Below are positions 42,078 to 51,695 of a stretch of 64,000 nucleotides of DNA, piece by piece (position 1 is the stretch's first letter; each line of letters opens with the position of its first letter). The stretch spans positions 62,001-126,000 of the forward strand of contig NZ_FYDX01000005.1 in the NCBI RefSeq assembly GCF_900187455.1. The letters are read 5' to 3'. This stretch comes from Pseudomonas sp. Irchel 3E13. GTDB taxonomy: Bacteria; Pseudomonadota; Gammaproteobacteria; Pseudomonadales; Pseudomonadaceae. Both the position numbers and the translations under genes were made by a program. The notes beneath the pieces are model-generated. The model was not told where the DNA came from. It worked only from the letters and a program-made list of their open reading frames with translations, and ran no database searches.

Positions 42078-42791
42078 ATGCACGCACTGCCGCCACGCGC
42101 AGTAACAGCGATCTGCCATGCCCTGCAGGAGCAGATCGAACACGGCTTGCTCGCCTCGGGCTGCAAGCTGCCGGCCGAACGCAAGCTCAGTGAAGTGTTC
42201 GACACTACCCGCATCACCCTGCGTGAGGCGCTGGTGCAATTGGAGGCGCAGGGCCTGATTTACCGCGAAGAGCGGCGTGGCTGGTTTGTCGCGCCGCAGC
42301 GGCTGACCTACGACTTGATCGAGCGCAGCCACTTCCACGCCATGGTCCGCGACCAGGGTCGCACCCCGGCCACCGAGCTGCTGTCGGCGCGCTTGCTGCC
42401 GGCCGCGGCGGCAATCTGCGCGCGGCTACAGCGTCCGCCGTTGTCGAGCGTTATCCAGATCTGCCGTTTGCGGCGCATCGATGGGCGGGCGGTGCTGTAT
42501 GCCGAGCACTACCTGAACCCGGATTACTTTCCGGGCATCCTTGAGCACGACCTCGGTCAGTCACTGACCGAAATCTATGCCCAGCACTACGACATCCATT
42601 ACGGGCGGGTGCGTTTCGAGATATTGCCAACAGCCTTGCCAGCGGCGGCGGCTTCGGCGCTGAAGGTGACGCCGGGAAGTGCCGGCCTGCACATCACCCG
42701 GGTCAACAGCGACCAGGCGGGACGACTGATCGACTGTGACCTGGAGTACTGGCGGCACGACGCGATCCGCATTCGTGCCGACGCCGGCTAA
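42078..42791 (+). CDS. GntR family regulator with UTRA domain
   Basis: The 237-residue protein has an N-terminal winged helix (QEQIEHGLLASGCKLPAERK, LSEVFDTTRITLREALVQLE) and a C-terminal UTRA effector domain (about 90-235). This is the HutC subfamily, which includes phosphonate regulators PhnF and PhnR. It is divergent from the ABC/phosphohydrolase operon and has its own palindromic operator, so it very likely represses that operon. ATG 42078 follows AAAGGAA; the ORF upstream to 41883 is intergenic. Its stop overlaps the channel gene's stop by four bases. Confidence 0.88.
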   Translation: MHALPPRAVTAICHALQEQIEHGLLASGCKLPAERKLSEVFDTTRITLREALVQLEAQGLIYREERRGWFVAPQRLTYDLIERSHFHAMVRDQGRTPATELLSARLLPAAAAICARLQRPPLSSVIQICRLRRIDGRAVLYAEHYLNPDYFPGILEHDLGQSLTEIYAQHYDIHYGRVRFEILPTALPAAAASALKVTPGSAGLHITRVNSDQAGRLIDCDLEYWRHDAIRIRADAG

Positions 42792-44947
42792 GCGTTTTCA
42801 GTGCCGGTGGCCGGCGTGCTGCCGGGTGTGGTGAGGACCTGCACCGACAGGCGCGGGGTTGCGAGGTCCAGCCCGGCTTCGTCGAGGCGGCGCTTGAGCG
42901 CCAGGTTGAAGGCCCGCGAGACTTCCCACTGCTTGATCGGCGCGGTCTTGAACCGTGCCCGCAGAATCGCCGAGCCGGACTCGAAGCTTTCCACGCCCTG
43001 CAGCTCCAGCGGCGACCAGATGTTGCGGCGTTGCAGCGGGTCGTTGCGCATCTTCTGCCCGACATCGCGGATCAGGGTAATGGCCTGGTCGATGTTCATG
43101 CTGTGGGGGATGGCGATGCGGAAGATCGCGTAGCCGAACTCACGCGAGTAGTTCTTGATGCTCTTGATCTCGCTGAACGGGATGGTGTGGACGATGCCGT
43201 CGATGTCGCGCAGGCGCACGGTGCGGATGGTCAGGCCTTCGACGGTGCCGAGGTGGCCGCCGACATCGACGTAGTCGTCGATGGCCAGGGAGTCTTCGAT
43301 GATGATGAACAGCCCGGTGATCAGGTCGGCCACCAGCGACTGTGCGCCGAAGCCGATCGCCAGGCCGATGACACCGGCACCGGCGAGCAGCGGGGTGACG
43401 TTCATGCCCATGTTCGCCAGGGCGACGATCAGCGCGATGATGAAAATCGCCACGAACAACACGTTGCGGATCAGCGGCATCATGGTTTGCGCGCGAGCAT
43501 TGGCCAGGCCCTTGCGCGAGCGGGTGAGCGCGTGGTGCACGGCGGTGTCGGCGAGGATCCAGACCAGCCACGCGGCAACCAGGGTGCCAGCGAGTCCGAC
43601 CAGGCGCATGGCGACTTCATGGCCGTCGCCTTCGGCGAAAGCGATCAGCGAAAAGCCCCAGACCCGCAGGCCGAGTTCGATGAACAGCAGCCAGATGGTC
43701 ATGTGCAACAGGGTGTAGCCGAAGCTGCGCAGGCGCTCGGTATACACCGCCTGGCGCCGGTTGGCGCGGCGCGGCTTGAGGGCGTGGCGGCGAACCAGGC
43801 CATTGATCACCATGCACAGGATGACCAGCACGGTGCACATCAGCGACTGGCGCAACGCCGTGCTGGTGTCGCCGGCGGAAACGAAGGTGGCGAACAGGGA
43901 AATCCCCACCAGCACCAGCGCCGGCAGGAACCAGAACGTGCCGAGGATCTCGATGGTGTCACTCAGTGCCTTGCGCTTGATGCGCTGGGCCAGCGGCTGG
44001 TTGCGGATCAGGTGCGCGATGGGACGCCGGAAGCGCAGGATGAACAGCGCCGTCGACAAGGCCGCGAGCACATTGGCCAGGGTTGCCAGGGCATGGGCCA
44101 GGTGACCGCCGAGGGCGAGGGAAAGGCGCGGATCGTTCATTGCCTCGCCAAAGGCGGCGAAGCTACCGATCAGCCACAGTGGGCGGAAAGCCTGGTGCCG
44201 CAGGATATGCAGGGCGCGGTGGCGATGAGGGCCGTCCAGCAGGGAGAAGGCGATTACACAGATGGCCGAGAAGCAAGTGCCCACCACCAGTGCATAGGCC
44301 AGCACCATGGCCAGTGATTTGCCCAGCGACGAGGGCAGGGCGAAGCTCAGGTAGACGGTGATCACCAGCGCGACCAGCCAGGGTCCGAGCTTGCGCAGGG
44401 CGAAGCGCACCAGGTCCCAGGTGCGCGGGTGTTGTGGCAGTTCTTCGGTCAGGCCGAAGCGCAGGCGCACCTGGTGGCTGACCCAGTTCAGCGCGTAGGC
44501 CAGCAGGCTCCACAAGGCGATGATGGCGATGAAACCGAAGAACATCGCGGGCCATTGCTGCACCGGGACTTTCAATGCGACCAGTTCGATCTGCGCCAGC
44601 TCCATTTCCGCGGCCCAGCGCTTGAACGGGCTGGCCTCGCCGCTGAACTGCTTTTCCAGCTCGGCGAAGGTGCTGCCGATCAATCCCAGCACACCCTGTT
44701 CCGGCTCGGGCTGGGCTTTGCGGGTGCTGTCACGAAGCTTCTTCAGGTCGTTGAGCAGGCGAGTGCGTTGCTGGTCGTTTTCCAGGGTGGTGATGACTTC
44801 ATCGAGGGACTTGCCCAGCGGTTCGCTGGCTTGCGGCTGCGCTGTGCCGCCACCGCCGAGCAGGCTGGGCAGGCCGGCCGCATGCACCGGTCCAAGGGCA
44901 CCGAACAACAACAGGAAAAGGGCGAGACAACGCAGGAAGGCAGGCAC
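42788..44947 (-). CDS. MscS-family mechanosensitive ion channel
   Basis: This 719-residue membrane protein has a signal peptide, a periplasmic coiled region (about 25-120), about ten or eleven helices and the MscS core near the C-terminus. The pore-lining helix includes LLAGAGVIGLAIGFGAQSLV, followed by the cytoplasmic beta domain (IDDYVDVGGHLGTVEGLTIR). This layout is that of YbiO/MscM-like channels that open on osmotic downshock. I took GTG 44947, with GAGG upstream; GTG 44968 is an alternative. The 3' end overlaps the GntR stop. Confidence 0.87.
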   Translation of the reverse strand: MPAFLRCLALFLLLFGALGPVHAAGLPSLLGGGGTAQPQASEPLGKSLDEVITTLENDQQRTRLLNDLKKLRDSTRKAQPEPEQGVLGLIGSTFAELEKQFSGEASPFKRWAAEMELAQIELVALKVPVQQWPAMFFGFIAIIALWSLLAYALNWVSHQVRLRFGLTEELPQHPRTWDLVRFALRKLGPWLVALVITVYLSFALPSSLGKSLAMVLAYALVVGTCFSAICVIAFSLLDGPHRHRALHILRHQAFRPLWLIGSFAAFGEAMNDPRLSLALGGHLAHALATLANVLAALSTALFILRFRRPIAHLIRNQPLAQRIKRKALSDTIEILGTFWFLPALVLVGISLFATFVSAGDTSTALRQSLMCTVLVILCMVINGLVRRHALKPRRANRRQAVYTERLRSFGYTLLHMTIWLLFIELGLRVWGFSLIAFAEGDGHEVAMRLVGLAGTLVAAWLVWILADTAVHHALTRSRKGLANARAQTMMPLIRNVLFVAIFIIALIVALANMGMNVTPLLAGAGVIGLAIGFGAQSLVADLITGLFIIIEDSLAIDDYVDVGGHLGTVEGLTIRTVRLRDIDGIVHTIPFSEIKSIKNYSREFGYAIFRIAIPHSMNIDQAITLIRDVGQKMRNDPLQRRNIWSPLELQGVESFESGSAILRARFKTAPIKQWEVSRAFNLALKRRLDEAGLDLATPRLSVQVLTTPGSTPATGTENA

Positions 44948-44994
44948 CGGACGATCAACCTCAAACACGTGATCGGCGCAGTGTAGAGCATTTG

Positions 44995-45159
44995 TCAGGC
45001 GAGTTTCTCGAGGATCTTCCAGACCATGATGCCGAGTATCGACAGCATGCCCAGCCACATCATCAGTACCCCGTAATTGCTTTCACGCTTGCTGAAGCCG
45101 ATGGTCAGCAGGATCAGGCCGGCGAGCACCGGGAGGAACATCGATTGAAACGCGGACAT
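44995..45159 (-). CDS. Small membrane protein (54 aa)
   Basis: ATG at 45159 with AAGGA 7 bases upstream opens a 54-residue frame ending in TGA at 44995. The product begins MSAFQSMFLPVLAGLILLTI and has a second helix (GVLMMWLGMLSILGIMVW), so it is a two-helix inner-membrane protein with a Lys-rich end (KILEKLA). It lies 48 bases upstream of the mechanosensitive channel and in the same direction; cotranscription is likely. Function unknown. Confidence 0.65.
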   Translation of the reverse strand: MSAFQSMFLPVLAGLILLTIGFSKRESNYGVLMMWLGMLSILGIMVWKILEKLA

Positions 45160-45305
45160 GCGCAAGATCCTTCTTTTTCCTGGGAAATGTCAGGCATCAG
45201 CATAGGCGCAAAGCGGCGGGAGCGGTTTGACCGGTGTCACAGTCCGCGCAAACGGGGCGCCCGCGCGGTTTGGAAAACGGCGGGGCAGAGTGCCCCGCGT
45301 CGACT

Positions 45306-46595
45306 TCAGGGCAGCTCGCGGCTGCGGTAGAAGGCGGTCAGCACCTTGACCAGATGCGCCAGGTCCTGGCTGCCGCACAGCTCGCGGATCGAGTGCATGG
45401 CGAAGGTCGGCAGGCCGATATCGACGGTGCGCACGCCCAGGTTGCTGGCGATGATCGGGCCGATGGTCGAGCCGCAGCCCATATCGCTACGGACCACGAA
45501 GCTCTGCACCGGGACTTCCTCGGCCATGCACAGGTGGCGGAAGAAACCGGCGGTTTCGCTGTTGGTGGCGTAGCGCTGGTTGTTGTTGACCTTGATCACC
45601 GGGCCGGCGTTGAGTTTCGGGCCGTGGTTGCCGTCGTGCTTGTCGGCGTAGTTGGGGTGCACGCCGTGGGCGTTGTCGGCCGAGACCAGCAGCGAGCGCT
45701 GGATGCTGCGCACGAACTCGTCGCCATCCGGCAGCAGGCGGCGCAGGGTCTGCTCCAGCATCGGGCCGTCGGCACCGCAGGCCGAGCACGAACCGACTTC
45801 TTCGTGGTCGGTGCAGACCAGCACGCAGGTTTCGTCGCTGTCGGCATTGAGCAGCGCTTGCAGGCCGGCGTAGCAGGAGAGCAGGTTGTCCAGCCGCGCG
45901 CCGGCGATGAACTCGCCGTGCAGGCCGATCAATGCGGCGTCCTGGGTGTCGTAGAAGCTCAGTTCGTAATCCAGCACCACGTCGGCGTTGAGACCGTGTT
46001 CGCGGGCCAGTTGCTCGGTGAGCAGGGCGCGGAAGTCGACGCGTTCGTCACCGGCGACCTGCGCCAGGATCGGCGGCAGTTCCAGTTGCGGATTGATCGC
46101 CCAGCCTTCGTTGGCGGTGCGGTTGAGGTGGATCGCCAGGTTGGGGATCACGGCGATCGGCAGCTTGAAGTCCACCAGTTGGCTTTCCACCTTGCCGTCG
46201 CGGCGGAAGGTGACGCGGCCGGCCAGCGACAGGTCGCGGTCGAACCAGGGCGCGAGCAGCGCGCCGCCGTAGACTTCCACGCCCAGTTGCCAGAAACCGT
46301 GGCGTTGCAGTTCCGGCTGTGGCTTGACCCGCAGGCACGGGCTGTCGGTGTGGGCGCCGACCAGGCGGATGCCGTCGAGCAGCGGCGAATGGCGGCCGAG
46401 CTTGAAGGCGATGATCGAAGAGTCGTTGCGGGTCAGGTAGTAGCGACCGCCGGGCACCGTGGCCCAACTGTCGCGCTCGTCCAGGCGCTGGTAGCCGGCG
46501 GCGTCGAGGCGCTGGGCCAGGCTGGCGGTGGCGTGGAAGGGCGTGGGGGAGGCTTTGAGGAAATCAATCAGGCCTTGGTTCAGGGCGTCGCGCAT
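45306..46595 (-). CDS. apeB: M18 family aminopeptidase
   Basis: The 429-residue cytoplasmic metallopeptidase removes N-terminal residues from peptides. Motifs of family M18 are present: [13 protein letters not shown] (zinc His and Asp), a bridging Asp in [13 protein letters not shown], the catalytic Glu in CTDHEEVGS, and the C-terminal [12 protein letters not shown] with MHSIRELCG. Length equals that of bacterial aspartyl-type aminopeptidases (ApeB). It is a single gene flanked by hairpins, with a terminator-like stem (CGGGGCA / TGCCCCG) at about 45282-45298. Confidence 0.93.
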   Translation of the reverse strand: MRDALNQGLIDFLKASPTPFHATASLAQRLDAAGYQRLDERDSWATVPGGRYYLTRNDSSIIAFKLGRHSPLLDGIRLVGAHTDSPCLRVKPQPELQRHGFWQLGVEVYGGALLAPWFDRDLSLAGRVTFRRDGKVESQLVDFKLPIAVIPNLAIHLNRTANEGWAINPQLELPPILAQVAGDERVDFRALLTEQLAREHGLNADVVLDYELSFYDTQDAALIGLHGEFIAGARLDNLLSCYAGLQALLNADSDETCVLVCTDHEEVGSCSACGADGPMLEQTLRRLLPDGDEFVRSIQRSLLVSADNAHGVHPNYADKHDGNHGPKLNAGPVIKVNNNQRYATNSETAGFFRHLCMAEEVPVQSFVVRSDMGCGSTIGPIIASNLGVRTVDIGLPTFAMHSIRELCGSQDLAHLVKVLTAFYRSRELP

Positions 46596-46699
46596 AAGTC
46601 ACTCCAGACAGCAGTGGGCGCGAGTTTAACGCAGATGGTCGAGGGCTGACGCGGGTTTTTGTGGGGGCGAAGGGGGTGCGTGGCAGGCGGGGCGGGGCT

Positions 46700-46763
46700 T
46701 CGCGAGCAAGCTCGCTCCTACGAAGGATCACGGCATGGCCTGTAGGAGCGAGCTTGCTCGCGA
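46700..46763. repeat. Inverted REP pair
   Basis: Two REP units face each other: 22-bp arms at 46700-46721 and 46742-46763 with a 20-base loop, in the gap between apeB and the pseudouridine synthase gene. Confidence 0.9.
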
Positions 46764-46788
46764 TGGCCTTCAAAGTAGGCCTGAATTG

Positions 46789-47424
46789 TCAGAACGGCGC
46801 CGGACACTCGAACTTCAGGCGCTTACCCGTCACCGGGTGGGTGAAGCTCAGCATGCTGGCGTGCAGGCACAGCCGTTCGTGGGCGGCCAGGGCTTCGGGG
46901 TTGGCGTACAGGCGGTCACCCAGAAGCGGATGCCCGATCGACAGCATGTGCACGCGCAGTTGATGCGAACGCCCGGTAATCGGCGTCAGCTCGACCCGGC
47001 AGTGGTCGCCGCAGCGTTCGACGATGCGCCAGAAGGTCAAGGCATGTTTGCCTTGCTCGTGATCGACCACGTGGCGCGGCTTGGTCGGCGGGTCGTAGCG
47101 CAACGGCAGGTCGATGCTGCCGCTGTCACGCTCCGGCTGGCCCCAGCACAGTGCGGTGTAGGCCTTCTCGGTTTCGCGGTCGTGGAACTGCCGCGACAGC
47201 TCGCGGTGGCTGTCGGCGTCGCGGGCGAGGAGGATGATCCCCGAGGTTTCCCAGTCCAGGCGGTGGACGATCAGGGCGTCGGGATAGCCGTTTTCCTGCA
47301 GGCGGGTGATCAGGCAGTCCTTGTTGTCGTCGGCCCGGCCGGGCACCGAGAGCAACAGGGTCGGTTTGTTGATCACCAGGATGGCGTCATCCTCGTGCAG
47401 GATGTGAACGTTGGACAGCGGCAT
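46789..47424 (-). CDS. rluA: RluA family pseudouridine synthase
   Basis: This 211-residue enzyme converts uridine to pseudouridine in 23S rRNA and tRNA. Catalytic motif HRLDWETSGI holds the essential Asp; GRSHQLRVHM is the second signature. The length and absence of an S4 domain match RluA itself (specific for 23S U746 and tRNA U32) rather than RluC or RluD. It is the last gene in line after minCDE, 95 bases after minE, with a GC-rich hairpin (CCCGGGCT / AGCCCGGG, 47461-47481) between them. Confidence 0.88.
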   Translation of the reverse strand: MPLSNVHILHEDDAILVINKPTLLLSVPGRADDNKDCLITRLQENGYPDALIVHRLDWETSGIILLARDADSHRELSRQFHDRETEKAYTALCWGQPERDSGSIDLPLRYDPPTKPRHVVDHEQGKHALTFWRIVERCGDHCRVELTPITGRSHQLRVHMLSIGHPLLGDRLYANPEALAAHERLCLHASMLSFTHPVTGKRLKFECPAPF

Positions 47425-47519
47425 TGCGTGTTCTCTGCAAACGCCAACGGCGACGGTCGAACCCGGGCTTGCGCAGCCCGGGCCCGGCCGTCGCCGTGGC
47501 AGGTTACCCGCAGACGCTA

Positions 47520-47774
47520 TCAGCGCTCGGGCAGGGTGATGTTCAGTTCCAGGATCGAGCAGCTGCCCTGGTTCTCCAGAGCGACCTGCACATCATCGTT
47601 GCCGATGTTGACGTACTTGCGGATCACTTCGACCAGTTCCTTTTGCAGGGCTGGCAGGTAGTCCGGGGTACTGCGCTGACCGCGCTCGTGCGCCACGATG
47701 ATCTGTAGACGCTCTTTCGCAACCGACGCGGAGCTCTGCTTTTTGTTGGCACGAAAGAAGTCAAAAAGGTTCAT
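47520..47774 (-). CDS. minE: Cell division topological specificity factor MinE
   Basis: The 84-residue protein begins [20 protein letters not shown], with the membrane-targeting and MinD-binding N-terminal segment ([12 protein letters not shown]). The C-terminal dimerisation domain ([15 protein letters not shown]) follows. It drives pole-to-pole oscillation of MinCD. It is three bases downstream of minD. Confidence 0.97.
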   Translation of the reverse strand: MNLFDFFRANKKQSSASVAKERLQIIVAHERGQRSTPDYLPALQKELVEVIRKYVNIGNDDVQVALENQGSCSILELNITLPER

Positions 47775-47777
47775 GGT

Positions 47778-48590
47778 TCAGTTGCCTCCAAACAGGCGCT
47801 CGAAGAATCCCTTCTTCTGTACATCGAGGAACCGGTGTTCCACGGTTTTGCCCAACAGGCGGTCGACAGTGTCGCTGTACGCCTGGCCGGCATCGCTCTG
47901 GTCGTCGAGGATGACCGGGACGCCTTGGTTGGAGGCCTTGAGCACGGCCTGGGATTCGGGAATGACACCGAGCAGGGCGACCGAGAGGATCTCCTTGACG
48001 TCTTCGACGCCAAGCATCTCGCCCTTGCTGACGCGCTCGGGGTGGTAACGGGTGATCAGCAGGTGTTCCTTGATCGGGTCTTCGTTGCGCTCGGCGCGGC
48101 GCGATTTGCTGGCCAAGAGGCCCAGCATGCGGTCCGAGTCACGTACCGAGGACACTTCAGGGTTGGTCACGACGATGGCTTCGTCAGCGAAGTACATCGC
48201 CAGGTGCGCGCCCTTCTCGATACCGGCCGGGGAGTCGCAGACCACGTATTCGAAGTTTTCCTTCAGTTCCATCAGGACCTTTTCGACGCCTTCGACGGTC
48301 AGCGCGTCCTTGTCACGGGTCTGGCTGGCGGCCAGCACGTACAGGTTTTCCAGGCGCTTGTCCTTGATCAGGGCTTGCTGCAGGTTGGCTTCGCCGTTGA
48401 CCACGTTGACGAAGTCGTACACCACGCGGCGTTCGCAGCCCATGATCAGGTCGAGGTTACGCAGGCCGACGTCGAAGTCGACGATCACTGTCTTGTGGCC
48501 GCGCAGCGCGAGACCGGTACCGATGGCGGCACTGGTGGTGGTTTTGCCCACACCACCCTTGCCGGAAGTAACCACGAGAATCTTGGCCAA
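47778..48590 (-). CDS. minD: Septum-site determining ATPase MinD
   Basis: The 270-residue ATPase has the deviant Walker A motif SGKGGVGKTT (residues 7-16), the NPEVSSVRDSDR switch region and a C-terminal amphipathic helix (KGFFERLFGGN) for membrane binding. It recruits MinC and is stimulated by MinE. It lies between minC (100 bases upstream) and minE in one operon. Confidence 0.98.
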   Translation of the reverse strand: MAKILVVTSGKGGVGKTTTSAAIGTGLALRGHKTVIVDFDVGLRNLDLIMGCERRVVYDFVNVVNGEANLQQALIKDKRLENLYVLAASQTRDKDALTVEGVEKVLMELKENFEYVVCDSPAGIEKGAHLAMYFADEAIVVTNPEVSSVRDSDRMLGLLASKSRRAERNEDPIKEHLLITRYHPERVSKGEMLGVEDVKEILSVALLGVIPESQAVLKASNQGVPVILDDQSDAGQAYSDTVDRLLGKTVEHRFLDVQKKGFFERLFGGN

Positions 48591-48690
48591 GGTGTATCAC
48601 CCCTAAAAATGATGAAAAAGGACGATCGGTCCCAAAATACAAAAACGGCAACATCTGACTAAGTTGCGCGGAAAATGGCGGCAGTATCCG

Positions 48691-49443
48691 TTAAAGGCGG
48701 GTGATGTTCAACACGTCACCGGACAGGCTGACCTGCACGCCGGCACCCCACAGAGGGTCACGGCGCAGGTCTTCGGAGACCTTGTATTGCCCGGCGATGG
48801 AGACCAGTTCGGCGGTCATCTGCTGGCAGAAAATCCGCGCCTTGGTATTGCCCTTGATACCTGCCAGTGCACGCCCCCGCATTGGCCCGTACACATGGAT
48901 GTTGCCATCGGCGAGAAGTTCCGCGCCGGGGCTGACCGCCGATATCACTACCAGATCGCCACCTTGAGCATAGATCTGTTGGCCGCCGCGTACAGGCGAG
49001 GTGATGATCTTGGTCGGGCGGACGGTCGGTTCGGGCGGTGGAGGCGGCGCCGGGGCCGGTTCGGGCTTCTTCACCACCTCGACTTCCGGCTCCACCGGCC
49101 GCTCGCGGGCGCCGGACGGTGGCAGCACCGGCAGGTCGATGGCGATGGCGGCGGCGATGTCCTCGATGCGGCTGGCGCGGATCGCCAGCGTGCGCAGCCC
49201 GTGCTGGCGGCAGACCCGCATCAGCCCCGGCAGGTCCACCGCGCCTTCGCCGGGCGGCAGCTTGTCCAGCGCCAGCACCAGCGGGGTGTTGCTGAAGAAG
49301 TTCGGCGCCTGGGCCACCTTGGCCGCCAGTTGCCGGTCGAGTCCTTCGAGGTTGTTCCGGGCAAGCTCCAGCACCGTGATGGCGAGCATGCTGCCCTTGA
49401 GCTGGAACACGGGGGCTTGGTCGGGCGTCGGGGTCTGGCTCAT
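48691..49443 (-). CDS. minC: Septum formation inhibitor MinC
   Basis: The 250-residue inhibitor of FtsZ assembly has an N-terminal FtsZ-binding domain (about 10-105, [19 protein letters not shown]), a Pro/Glu-rich linker (about 125-150) and a C-terminal beta-helix that binds MinD ([37 protein letters not shown]). The ATG at 49443 is taken for family length; an upstream ATG at 49512 would overlap the promoter region. Divergent from lpxL. Confidence 0.96.
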   Translation of the reverse strand: MSQTPTPDQAPVFQLKGSMLAITVLELARNNLEGLDRQLAAKVAQAPNFFSNTPLVLALDKLPPGEGAVDLPGLMRVCRQHGLRTLAIRASRIEDIAAAIAIDLPVLPPSGARERPVEPEVEVVKKPEPAPAPPPPPEPTVRPTKIITSPVRGGQQIYAQGGDLVVISAVSPGAELLADGNIHVYGPMRGRALAGIKGNTKARIFCQQMTAELVSIAGQYKVSEDLRRDPLWGAGVQVSLSGDVLNITRL

Positions 49444-49564
49444 GTCTGCGTCGAGGCGCCTTGTTGCGAAAAAAGTGCCCAGACTTATAACGAGAACGCC
49501 GGTTAGCCGCAACCCGCGCCGAACCGTTGTAGAATGCCCGGCCTTTTTCTTTCCGGAATCTTGA

Positions 49565-50491
49565 ATGGATCGCCCGCGTTTTCGTCCTTATTTCCTGCAC
49601 CCGCGTTTCTGGCCGCTGTGGCTGGGGCTCGGGCTGCTCTGGCTGATCGTCCAGCTTCCGTACCCGGTTTTGCTGGGCATCGGTCGTGTCCTCGGTGCGT
49701 TGATGTACCGCGTGGCCGGTGCTCGTCGGGCGATTGCGGCGCGCAACCTGGAACTGTGTTTCCCGGAACTGCCGTCCGTCGAACGCAAGCGCCTGTTAAA
49801 GGAAAACTTCGCGTCCACCGGCATCGCCTTCTTCGAAATGGCCATGAGCTGGTGGTGGCCAAAGGCCCGGCTGGCGCGCCTGGCGCATATCGAGGGGCTG
49901 GAGCATTTGCAGGCCGCGCAGCGTGATGGCCAGGGCGCCATCCTCATGGCCCTGCATTTCACCACCCTGGAGATTGGCGCGGCGCTGCTGGGCCAGGTCC
50001 ACACCATCGACGGCATGTACCGCGAGCACAAGAACCCGCTGTTCGACCTGATCCAGCGCCGCGGCCGCGAGCGTCATAACCTCGATTCGCTGGCGGTGGA
50101 GCGTGAGGATGTGCGCGGCATGCTCAAGCTGCTGCGTGCCGGCCGGGCGATCTGGTACGCGCCGGACCAGGATTACGGCGCCAAGCAGAGCCTGTTCGTG
50201 CCGCTGTTCGGCATCCAGGCGGCAACCGTGACCGCCACCACCAAGTTCGCCCGCCTGGGCCGGGCCCGAGTGATTCCGTTCACTCAGGAGCGGCTGGCCG
50301 ACGGCAGTGGTTACCGGCTGGTGATTCACCCGCCGCTTGCGGACTTCCCCGGAGAAACCGAAGAAGCCGACTGCCTGCGCATCAACCAGTGGATCGAGCA
50401 GGCGCTGCGGGCCTGCCCGGAGCAGTACCTGTGGGCGCATCGGCGCTTCAAGTCGCGCCCGCCAGGAGAGCCGAAGCTGTATCGGCGTTAA
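49565..50491 (+). CDS. lpxL: Lipid A lauroyl-type acyltransferase
   Basis: The 308-residue inner-membrane enzyme adds a secondary acyl chain to lipid A from acyl-ACP. It has one N-terminal helix ([24 protein letters not shown] region) and the HX4E catalytic motif in [10 protein letters not shown]. Also present are [12 protein letters not shown] and [10 protein letters not shown] typical of LpxL/HtrB. A -10-like TAGAAT lies at about 49530. It opens a two-gene run with the patatin gene 34 bases downstream. Confidence 0.92.
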   Translation: MDRPRFRPYFLHPRFWPLWLGLGLLWLIVQLPYPVLLGIGRVLGALMYRVAGARRAIAARNLELCFPELPSVERKRLLKENFASTGIAFFEMAMSWWWPKARLARLAHIEGLEHLQAAQRDGQGAILMALHFTTLEIGAALLGQVHTIDGMYREHKNPLFDLIQRRGRERHNLDSLAVEREDVRGMLKLLRAGRAIWYAPDQDYGAKQSLFVPLFGIQAATVTATTKFARLGRARVIPFTQERLADGSGYRLVIHPPLADFPGETEEADCLRINQWIEQALRACPEQYLWAHRRFKSRPPGEPKLYRR

Positions 50492-50524
50492 GCGCGGCGC
50501 ACATTTATCTCAGGGAGCACGAGC

Positions 50525-51691
50525 ATGGCAGCAGCAGAACCGGTCACCGGCCTGATCCTTTCCGGTGGTGGCGCCCGTGCCGCCTATCAGGTCGGGGTTC
50601 TGGCAGGGATCGCCGATCTGCTGCCGCAGGGCGCATCCAATCCCTTCCCGGTAATCGTCGGCACCTCCGCGGGCGCCATCAATGCGGTGACGCTGGCCAG
50701 CGGCGCCCTGCATTTCGCCGAGGCGATCCGGCGTCTGACCAGCTTCTGGCAGGGCTTTCGCAGCCATCAGGTGCTGCGCAGCGATTGGCCCGGCGTGATG
50801 CGCCAGGCCAGCCGTTTCGTCGGCCACAGCCTGCTCGGCCTCGGCCGGCAAGTGCCGGTGGCGCTGCTCGACAGCTCGCCGTTGCGCGGCCTGCTCAACG
50901 AACACCTCGACCTGCGAGGCATCGGTCACGCCATCGAGCAGCACTGTCTGCGCGCGGTGGCGGTGACCGCGTTTGGCTATGAGTCGGGGCAGGCGGTGAC
51001 CTTTTATCAGGGCCGCGGCGCGATCGATCCCTGGTTGCGCCATCGGCGTATCGGCGTGCCGACCCGCTTGAGCGTCGAGCACCTGCTGGCCAGTTCGGCG
51101 ATCCCGCTGCTGTTCGCGCCGGTCAAGCTGGGTCACGAGTATTACGGCGACGGCGCGGTGCGCCAGTCGGCACCGATCAGCCCGGCGCTGCACCTGGGGG
51201 CGAGTCGCATCCTGGTGGTCGGGGTCAGCGGTAACCCGCGCGGGCCCTCGGTCAGCGAGCCGGTCCAGCGTATTTACAGCGGCCAGCCGCCCAGCCTGGC
51301 GCAGATCGGCGGGCATCTGCTCAACAGCACCTTTATCGACAGCCTGGAAGACGATCTGGAATTGTTGCAGCGCCTCAATCACCTGAGTCACTTGGTGCCG
51401 GAGCAGGCTTATCCGCGCCGACTCGGATTGGAGCCGGTGGAGGTGCTGGTGGTGGCGCCGAGTCAGCCACTGGACGAGATCGCCGCGCGCCATCGTCGCG
51501 AACTGCCGGCGGCCCTGCGCCTGTTCTTGCGCGGCCCGGGCGCGACCAAGACCAGCGGGGCCGGGGTGCTCAGCTATTTGCTGTTCGAAGCTGGCTATTG
51601 CAGCGAACTGATCGAACTCGGCCGGCGTGATGCCCTGGCCAAGCGCGATCAGCTATGCGCCTTCCTTGGCTTGCCAACCGTCCGCGCCTGA
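50525..51691 (+). CDS. Patatin-like phospholipase
   Basis: The 388-residue protein has the patatin fold. The oxyanion loop GGGARAAYQVG (about 14-24), nucleophile elbow GTSAGAINA and the catalytic Asp in YGDGAVRQSAP make a Ser-Asp dyad lipid acyl hydrolase. A C-terminal extension (about 270-388) is of unknown role. No signal peptide is evident, so the enzyme acts at the cytoplasmic face. Its position after lpxL suggests envelope lipid turnover. Confidence 0.88.
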   Translation: MAAAEPVTGLILSGGGARAAYQVGVLAGIADLLPQGASNPFPVIVGTSAGAINAVTLASGALHFAEAIRRLTSFWQGFRSHQVLRSDWPGVMRQASRFVGHSLLGLGRQVPVALLDSSPLRGLLNEHLDLRGIGHAIEQHCLRAVAVTAFGYESGQAVTFYQGRGAIDPWLRHRRIGVPTRLSVEHLLASSAIPLLFAPVKLGHEYYGDGAVRQSAPISPALHLGASRILVVGVSGNPRGPSVSEPVQRIYSGQPPSLAQIGGHLLNSTFIDSLEDDLELLQRLNHLSHLVPEQAYPRRLGLEPVEVLVVAPSQPLDEIAARHRRELPAALRLFLRGPGATKTSGAGVLSYLLFEAGYCSELIELGRRDALAKRDQLCAFLGLPTVRA

Positions 51692-51695
51692 ACCC

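Noticed and set aside
31240..46763. REP copies considered as a CRISPR array
   Set aside because: The repeats are far apart, palindromic, in alternating orientation and lack spacers or cas genes; they match Pseudomonas REP elements.
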